Of a DNA stretch of 39,143 nucleotides, positions 33,862-39,143 are shown piece by piece; the first letter of the stretch is position 1, and every line of letters starts with the position of its first letter. The stretch spans positions 1 to 39,143 of the forward strand of contig JAJZGG010000017.1 of NCBI GenBank assembly GCA_021804965.1, in the 5' to 3' direction. The translations under genes and the position numbers were made by a program. This DNA comes from Acidobacteriota bacterium. GTDB taxonomy: Bacteria; Acidobacteriota; Terriglobia; Terriglobales; Acidobacteriaceae. The notes beneath the pieces were generated by a model. That model had not been told where the DNA came from. It saw only the letters and a program-made list of their open reading frames with translations, and did not search any database.

Positions 33862-34389
33862 AACAAACAGCATCTCCTCAACACCCAGGCCGCGCATCAG
33901 TTGTGCCTGATTGCGTGTGCGCTCGTTGCCGCTGAGCTTGTCTGCCTTGGTGCCCACCACAAGCAGGGAGCGCTCGTGGGAGCGCAGCCAGTCCAGCAGC
34001 TGCAGGTCTCTTTGCTGCACGGGGATGTTGGCATCCACGAGGCACAGGCAGAGCGCCAACTGGGGCCTTTCCGCGAGATAGGGATCAATGAAGGCCGGCC
34101 ACTCGGCGGAGATGGAGCGGGAGATCTTTGCGTATCCGTAACCGGGAAGATCGGCCAGGATGAGCCTGGGACGCGAAGGCGATGTGGGCGCAGCCAGGGA
34201 AAAGAAGTTGATGGCGCGTGTCCTGCCGGGCGTGGAGGAGACGCGTGCAACCTGGCCGCCGACCAGAGCGTTCAGAAGGCTGGATTTGCCAACGTTGGAT
34301 CGGCCAAGCAGGGCGATCTCCGGTGCATGCGTGGCAGGAAACTGATGGGCATGCATGGCCGACAGAAGAAATTGAGCTTGCAGTTTCAA
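33793..34389 (-). CDS. engB: Ribosome-biogenesis GTPase EngB (YihA/YsxC)
   Basis: GTPase needed for large-subunit assembly. 198 residues. G1 GRSNVGKSS, G3 DLPGYGYA, G4 TKAD and G5 SSKTG are all present, and the G2 Thr lies in TPGRTR. The start is a TTG at 34389: the sequence it adds (AQFLLSAMHAHQFP) aligns with the conserved EngB N-terminus, so the ATG at 34356 would truncate the fold. Its 3' end overlaps the end of the 33040 gene by 69 bp. It is 49 bp downstream of an unknown membrane protein gene and belongs to the lon-unknown-engB series. Confidence 0.93.
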   Translation of the reverse strand: MKLQAQFLLSAMHAHQFPATHAPEIALLGRSNVGKSSLLNALVGGQVARVSSTPGRTRAINFFSLAAPTSPSRPRLILADLPGYGYAKISRSISAEWPAFIDPYLAERPQLALCLCLVDANIPVQQRDLQLLDWLRSHERSLLVVGTKADKLSGNERTRNQAQLMRGLGVEEMLFVSSKTGFGMAALTSRLDQLASGQ

Positions 34390-34438
34390 TCCGGTAGGTC
34401 TCGATTCCTGGGCGATCCCTGCGCGTCACCGCCAGGGG

Positions 34439-35176
34439 CTACTTCTTTATTCTAGTCGCCTGGCGCGCTGCCACCGTGGGCACAGCAGCGGCTGCGGATG
34501 CCGATTGCAGCGTGTATTCGAGCGCAAGCTTGTTAAAGAATGCAGCCGGACGCAGGGATGGATCCGGGGAGCCCGCAGGGGGATGAATCTGCGCATCCAG
34601 CTCCGGCGTCTCCGGCAGGGTGCGCGCGTAGATGCTTCTCCACGCCGGGCCGCAGGAGGAGGGGATGGTCAGCCGATAGGTCCAGCTTTGATGCCCATGC
34701 ACCAGTTCGTCCGTGAAGGGAAGATTGTGGTCGCGCATGCGGGCGCGAATGGCATTGAACGAATCCACACCCAGCTCGATGCCGTCCAGAGTTTGTACGA
34801 CGTGGCCGGTATTGAGGGAGAGCTGCAAGGTATCCGGCGGCCATTCGGTCAACGTAAAGGCGTTCTGCTTCCAAACCATGGCAGGGGAGTGGCGGAACCT
34901 GCGCGCCGCACCATAGAGCTTCTCCGCCTGCGCCAGGTCGCTTGGAGAGCTGGATGGCGTAATCTGCGGCTCCACCAACTCGCCGACCTTGACGAGAAAA
35001 TCACGCTGGCAGCCGGAGACGTGGAGCACGCGCGTGCGTGCCTCAGCAGCATGGTGGACTGGAGGTGCCGAGAGCGAACGCAGATGCAGGTAGGCTTGCG
35101 TTCGGTGCAGCCAGTACAGATAAGCGCCAAGCACGGCCGCCACCAGGCCGAGCGAGACGAGCAGCGCGCGCAGCAT
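34439..35176 (-). CDS. Unrecognised membrane-anchored protein between lon and engB
   Basis: 245 residues. One N-terminal membrane helix (about 3-22, RALLVSLGLVAAVLGAYLYWL), so probably anchored with the rest in the periplasm. The body shows no motif I recognise; two Cys occur (~56 and ~170). Segments such as FTLTEWPPDTLQLSLNTGHVVQTLDG and YRLTIPSSCGPAWRSIYARTLPE look beta-rich. The Ala-rich C-terminus ends in a basic tail. The ATG is 5 bp after the lon stop, so it is probably co-transcribed with lon. A function is not assigned. Confidence 0.75.
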   Translation of the reverse strand: MLRALLVSLGLVAAVLGAYLYWLHRTQAYLHLRSLSAPPVHHAAEARTRVLHVSGCQRDFLVKVGELVEPQITPSSSPSDLAQAEKLYGAARRFRHSPAMVWKQNAFTLTEWPPDTLQLSLNTGHVVQTLDGIELGVDSFNAIRARMRDHNLPFTDELVHGHQSWTYRLTIPSSCGPAWRSIYARTLPETPELDAQIHPPAGSPDPSLRPAAFFNKLALEYTLQSASAAAAVPTVAARQATRIKK

Positions 35177-35181
35177 GCTGA

Positions 35182-37593
35182 TTACTGCCGCGCTGCCGAG
35201 GTTTCCGTGGGTTCGACGGATGTCGCAATGGGCAGTATGCTCGACGACTCCTCGATGGGCTTGAGCGGTGCAGCCAGTGCGATGCGAAGAACCTCATCCA
35301 TCTGATCGACAAAATGCAGCTTCATCGCATTGCGCAGCGCCTCGGGAAGATCGGCAAGATCCTTCTCATTGGCATGCGGCAGGATTACCTCAAGAATGCC
35401 GGCACGCTGGGCGGCAAGAAGCTTTTCCTTCAGGCCTCCAATGGGCAGCACCTTTCCGCGCAGGGTAATTTCGCCGGTCATGGCGATATCCCGCCGCACG
35501 GGGATTCCCGATAATGCGCTTGCCAGTGCAGTCGCCATCGTAATGCCGGCCGAGGGACCATCCTTGGGAATGGCACCCTCGGGCACATGCAGGTGAAGAT
35601 CGAGATTGCGATAGAACTCGCGGGAGAGTCCGAGCGCAGCAGCTTTGCCACGGATGTAACTCAAAGCGGCCTGGGCAGACTCCTGCATGACATCGCCGAG
35701 CTGGCCGGTGATGGTGAGCTTTCCTTTGCCGTCTAGAACCTGAACTTCGGTGGTGAGGATGCTGCCGCCAACCTCCGTCCAGGCCAGCCCTGTCACCAGA
35801 CCGACTTCGTTCCGTTCGTGCACTTCCGAGTCGCGGAACTTGGCCACGCCGAGAAACTCGGAGATGTTTTCCGCAGTGATGGTTTCCTTGTGCTTGGCAC
35901 CGTGCTTCACGACGCGACGCGCGACCTTGCGGCAGACGTTGCCGATCTCCCGCTCCAGATTGCGGACACCGGCCTCGCGCGTGTAGTAGCGGATGATGGC
36001 CAGGATCGCGCCATCCTGAAACTGAATGTTCTTGAGCGTGAGCCCAGTGGCCTCGCGCTGCTTGCGCAGCAGATAATTGCGCGCAATCTCCAGCTTTTCG
36101 GTTTCGGTGTAGCCGTGCAGGCGCAGGATTTCCATGCGGTCCTGCAGCGGCGCAGGAATGGTGTGCAGCACGTTGGCCGTGGCCACGAAGAGCACATCCG
36201 AAAGATCATAGTCCACGTCCAGGTAATGGTCCTGAAAGGTGGTGTTCTGCTCCGGATCCAGCACTTCCAGCAGCGCCGATGCCGGATCGCCGCGGAAGTC
36301 CGAGGACATCTTGTCAACCTCATCGAGCAGGAAGACGGGGTTGCGAGTTCCTGCCTTCTTCATCGATTGAATGATCTGTCCCGGCAGTGCTCCGATGTAG
36401 GTCCTGCGGTGACCGCGGATCTCGGCTTCATCGCGGACTCCGCCGAGCGAGAGACGCACAAACTTTCTTCCAGTTGCCTTCGCAATGGACATGCCGAGGG
36501 AGGTTTTGCCCACGCCCGGCGGTCCGACGAAGCAGAGGATCGATCCCTTGGGATTCTTGACCAGTTGCCGGACGGCGAGAAATTCGAGGATGCGCTCCTT
36601 GATCTTTTCCAGTCCATAGTGGTCCTCGTTCAGCACCTTCTCCGCATGATCGACAGAACGGGTTTCCCGCGAACGCTTTTTCCACGGCACGGCCAGCAGC
36701 CAGTCCAGATAGTTCCGGCTGACAGTGGATTCGGCAGACATGGGCGGCATGGCTTCGAGCTTCTTGAGCTCCTGGGTTGCCTTTTCCATGACGTCCTTGG
36801 GCATGCCGGAGGCTTCAATCTTTTTCTTCAGCTCTTCAAACTCATTCTTCTCGCCGCGGCCCAGTTCCTTTTGAATCGCCTTGATTTTTTCGTTGAGGTA
36901 ATACTCCTTCTGGGCACGTTCCATCTGCCGCTTGACGCGGGACTGAACGGTGCGATCCAGATCGAGCTTTTCAATTTCGATATCCAGAATGTCGGCAATG
37001 CGGGTCAGGCGCGAGGCGGCATCAAAGATGCCGAGCAGCTCCTGCTTTTCTTCAATGCCAATCTGCAGATTGGCGGCAATGACGTCACTGAGGCGGGCAG
37101 GATCGTCCAGCCGCACACCGGCAATCATGGTTTCGTAGTTGAGGGACTGCTGCAGCTTGACGTAGTTTTCAAACTGCCCGGTGACGCGCTGCATGAGCTG
37201 TTCGAGCCCGGCAGTCACTTCCGCCGAGGCGCGCGGACGGCGCAGCGTGGCGACGAAAAAGCCGTCGCTGTCCACAATTTCAGAGGCCTTTGCCCGCTCG
37301 ATACCCTCGACCAGAACCTTGATGTTGCCATCCGGCATGCGCACGCTCTGCACAATGTTGCAGATGGTGCCGACCTGGTAGATGTCCTTGACGGTGGGCT
37401 CGTCCACCCCGGCATCGTGCTGCGTGGCCAGGAAGATCTTGCGGTCGCCGCTTAGAGCCTCCTCCAGCGCACGAACGCTGGATTCCCGGCCTACGACGAA
37501 CGGTGTGACCATGAAGGGAAAGATGACCATGTCGCGAATTGGCATCATGGGCAGTTTCCGCTGTTCGTTTCTGTCGCGTGCCGGAGTGGTCAT
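35182..37593 (-). CDS. lon: ATP-dependent protease Lon
   Basis: Cytosolic AAA+ serine protease for misfolded and regulatory proteins. The chosen start ATG 37593 gives 803 residues; GGAGG lies 11 bp upstream, and with this start the catalytic dyad falls at Ser681 (DGPSAG) and Lys722 (GGLKEKLL), nearly the E. coli numbering. The frame is open to 37809, and ATGs at 37611 and 37620 are alternatives. N-terminal substrate-binding domain ([16 protein letters not shown] onward), Walker A GPPGVGKT near 354, Walker [11 protein letters not shown]. Compared with E. coli, it has a short extra C-terminal tail. The divergent neighbour is an aldehyde dehydrogenase. Confidence 0.96.
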   Translation of the reverse strand: MTTPARDRNEQRKLPMMPIRDMVIFPFMVTPFVVGRESSVRALEEALSGDRKIFLATQHDAGVDEPTVKDIYQVGTICNIVQSVRMPDGNIKVLVEGIERAKASEIVDSDGFFVATLRRPRASAEVTAGLEQLMQRVTGQFENYVKLQQSLNYETMIAGVRLDDPARLSDVIAANLQIGIEEKQELLGIFDAASRLTRIADILDIEIEKLDLDRTVQSRVKRQMERAQKEYYLNEKIKAIQKELGRGEKNEFEELKKKIEASGMPKDVMEKATQELKKLEAMPPMSAESTVSRNYLDWLLAVPWKKRSRETRSVDHAEKVLNEDHYGLEKIKERILEFLAVRQLVKNPKGSILCFVGPPGVGKTSLGMSIAKATGRKFVRLSLGGVRDEAEIRGHRRTYIGALPGQIIQSMKKAGTRNPVFLLDEVDKMSSDFRGDPASALLEVLDPEQNTTFQDHYLDVDYDLSDVLFVATANVLHTIPAPLQDRMEILRLHGYTETEKLEIARNYLLRKQREATGLTLKNIQFQDGAILAIIRYYTREAGVRNLEREIGNVCRKVARRVVKHGAKHKETITAENISEFLGVAKFRDSEVHERNEVGLVTGLAWTEVGGSILTTEVQVLDGKGKLTITGQLGDVMQESAQAALSYIRGKAAALGLSREFYRNLDLHLHVPEGAIPKDGPSAGITMATALASALSGIPVRRDIAMTGEITLRGKVLPIGGLKEKLLAAQRAGILEVILPHANEKDLADLPEALRNAMKLHFVDQMDEVLRIALAAPLKPIEESSSILPIATSVEPTETSAARQ

Positions 37594-37604
37594 GAGCGGG
37601 AATA

Positions 37605-37609
37605 CCTCC
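37605..37609 (-). promoter_or_regulatory. Ribosome binding site that sets the lon start
   Basis: GGAGG on the complement, 11 bp before ATG 37593. It overlaps an alternative ATG (37611), which therefore cannot use it, and no similar site precedes the ATGs at 37611 and 37620. Confidence 0.6.
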
Positions 37610-37869
37610 ATTGCGGGCATATGCGGCAAGCCTGTGTGTGGCTGGCCAACATGTATCCCGTAAATGGATTGTAAATGCAGCAACAGTTTCGTTCGCGCGT
37701 CTGGCTGTGGATGATTGCGTGAGAACAAACTGAGAGTGGCAGGCTGGGAATTCAGAGATTTCAGAGGGAATGGCTGCGCGGGTTGGGGCTCGGAGTGGAG
37801 GACCCCCATTCATTTACTATGAAGACTGTCCAGATATGGGGATTTGAACGGGAAAACAAGGGGGAAGAC

Positions 37870-39143
37870 GTGAGTACAAAGCAGTATCACAATCTGATTG
37901 GCGGCCAGTGGCTGCCGTCGCGGAGCGGCAAGACGCTGCTCAATATCAATCCTGCTGACCACCGGGATGTCGTGGGTGAGTTTCCAGCTTCCAACGCCGA
38001 GGATGTGGCGCTGGCGGTAGAGGCAGCCAAAACAGCATTTGCCAGCTGGAGGCTGGTGCCGGCTCCCAAGCGTGCTGAGATTCTCTTCCGCGCAGGGCAG
38101 TTGCTGGCCGACCGCAAGGAGCAGTATGCGCAGGAGATGACGCGCGAGATGGGCAAGGTGCTGGCGGAGACGCGCGGCGATGTCCAGGAGGCCATTGATG
38201 AGGCCTACTATGTGGCCGGGGAAGGCCGCAGGCTCTTCGGCCAGACGACGCCCTCCGAACTGGTGAACAAGTTTGCCATGTCTGTGCGCATGCCGGTTGG
38301 CGTCGTGGGCATGATTGCGCCGTGGAATTTTCCGATGGCCATTCCGTCATGGAAGCTGTTTCCCGCGCTGGTGGCGGGCAACACCTGCGTGATCAAGCCG
38401 GCAGAGGATACGCCGCTTTCCACGTATAACCTTGTCCAGACGCTGATGGATGCCGGACTGCCGCCGGGCGTGGTCAATATCGTTTGCGGATATGGTCCGG
38501 ATGCCGGAGCGCCGCTGGTGGAGCATCCCGATGTGCGCGCGATCAGCTTTACCGGATCGAGCGCGGTGGGCGCGCTGGTTGCCCAGCGTGCGGCTGCCAC
38601 CTTCAAGCCGGTCTCTCTCGAGATGGGCGGAAAAAACGCCATGATCGTGATGGAGGATGCGAATCTGGAGCTGGCCCTGGATGGCGCGCTTTGGGGAGCA
38701 TTCGGCACCACCGGGCAGCGCTGCACGGCAACCAGCCGGATTCTGCTGCACCGCTCGATTGCTGCAGAGTTTACGGAAAAGCTGGTGGCTCGCGTGCGCG
38801 GGCTGAAGGTGGGCAACGGCCTGCATGCTGGTGTGGAGGTGGGTCCGCAGGTCAACGAGCAGCAGATTGCGACCTCCGCCGAGTATGTGGCCATTGCGCT
38901 GGCGGAAGGCGCAAAGCTGCTGACCGGCGGCGCAGCACTGACGGAAGGCGAGTATGCCAAGGGCACATTCTTCGCACCGACAGTCTTTGGCGGAGTGAAG
39001 CCGGAGATGCGCATTGCGCGGGAAGAAGTCTTTGGTCCGGTGGTGGCGTTGTTGGAGTTCGATACGCTGGAAGAGGCCTTTGCCATTGCCAATTCCATTG
39101 AGTACGGACTGTCCACATCGCTGTATTCGCGGGATGTGAATCG
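37870..39143 (+). CDS. Aldehyde dehydrogenase, YcbD/GucD-like, 3' end cut by window edge
   Basis: NAD(P)-dependent oxidation of an aldehyde. GTG 37870 is preceded by AGGGGGAAG and chosen over an in-frame ATG at 37819 that lacks a ribosome site. The frame stays open to the right edge (424 codons); about 50-60 residues are missing from a usual ~480. Catalytic Cys285 (GQRCTATSR), general base Glu251 (SLEMGGKN) and the APWNFP cofactor motif are present. The N-terminal pattern ([28 protein letters not shown]) resembles Bacillus YcbD/GucD, alpha-ketoglutarate semialdehyde dehydrogenase, but substrate assignment within this superfamily is unsafe. Confidence 0.9.
   Translation, partial: MSTKQYHNLIGGQWLPSRSGKTLLNINPADHRDVVGEFPASNAEDVALAVEAAKTAFASWRLVPAPKRAEILFRAGQLLADRKEQYAQEMTREMGKVLAETRGDVQEAIDEAYYVAGEGRRLFGQTTPSELVNKFAMSVRMPVGVVGMIAPWNFPMAIPSWKLFPALVAGNTCVIKPAEDTPLSTYNLVQTLMDAGLPPGVVNIVCGYGPDAGAPLVEHPDVRAISFTGSSAVGALVAQRAAATFKPVSLEMGGKNAMIVMEDANLELALDGALWGAFGTTGQRCTATSRILLHRSIAAEFTEKLVARVRGLKVGNGLHAGVEVGPQVNEQQIATSAEYVAIALAEGAKLLTGGAALTEGEYAKGTFFAPTVFGGVKPEMRIAREEVFGPVVALLEFDTLEEAFAIANSIEYGLSTSLYSRDVN

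Noticed and set aside
37594-37869. Heat-shock elements (CIRCE or HAIR) upstream of lon
   Set aside because: No matching inverted repeats are visible in the lon/aldehyde dehydrogenase gap; only a short TTCAGAG direct repeat near 37750, which may be chance.

Overview
The window is a dense, high-GC (roughly 60-65%) bacterial chromosome segment with about 28 protein genes, gene spacings mostly under 200 bp, and no RNA gene, mobile element or CRISPR array that I can see. The best fit is an aerobic, polysaccharide-degrading member of the Acidobacteriota (class Terriglobia, Terriglobus/Granulicella/Edaphobacter-like). This is inferred from the gene set (secretin with a cohesin-type tail, GH3 and GH32 enzymes, a PBP1b with a UB2H-like region) and from protein style; I ran no database search.

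Layout. 1-565: end of a hotdog thioesterase gene, cut by the left edge. 610-3757 (minus): pyrimidine nucleoside salvage operon cdd-deoA-nupC. 3952-9174 (plus): five-gene chemotaxis operon cheA-cheW-cheY-cheB-cheR, whose upstream region holds a FliA/sigma-28-like promoter back to back with a sigma-70-like promoter for cdd. No receptor gene is in the window, and CheA carries two CheW-like domains. 9290-14976 (plus): a repair pair, full-length Lhr helicase followed directly by a Nei/Fpg glycosylase. 14971-20330 (minus): kdsD, proS and a bifunctional PBP1b (lipid A core sugar precursor, tRNA charging, peptidoglycan). 20440-21675 (plus): a membrane-anchored TlpA-like thioredoxin and a stand-alone DsbD-N-like domain, followed at 21696 by a GH32 fructan/sucrose hydrolase with a Tat-like signal and at 23447 by a GH3 enzyme with its own strong promoter and a very good terminator. 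26253-29455 (minus): AI-2E-type permease, leucyl aminopeptidase and SmpB. 29586-32985 (plus): a secretin ending in a cohesin-like domain, translationally coupled to the first of two GspG-like pseudopilins. 33040-33861 (plus): an unrecognised protein with an Ala-Asp-Ala-Trp-Thr repeat. 33793-37593 (minus): lon, an unrecognised membrane-anchored protein, and engB. 37870-39143 (plus): an aldehyde dehydrogenase cut by the right edge.

The most unusual parts are the secretin-cohesin/pseudopilin block with its unknown neighbour, the duplicated CheW-like domain in CheA with the sigma-28-like promoter, the Lhr-Nei pair, and several promoters placed so close to the start codon that leaderless transcripts are likely. 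I do not see one clearly new system; the secretin block is the best candidate for something under-described.
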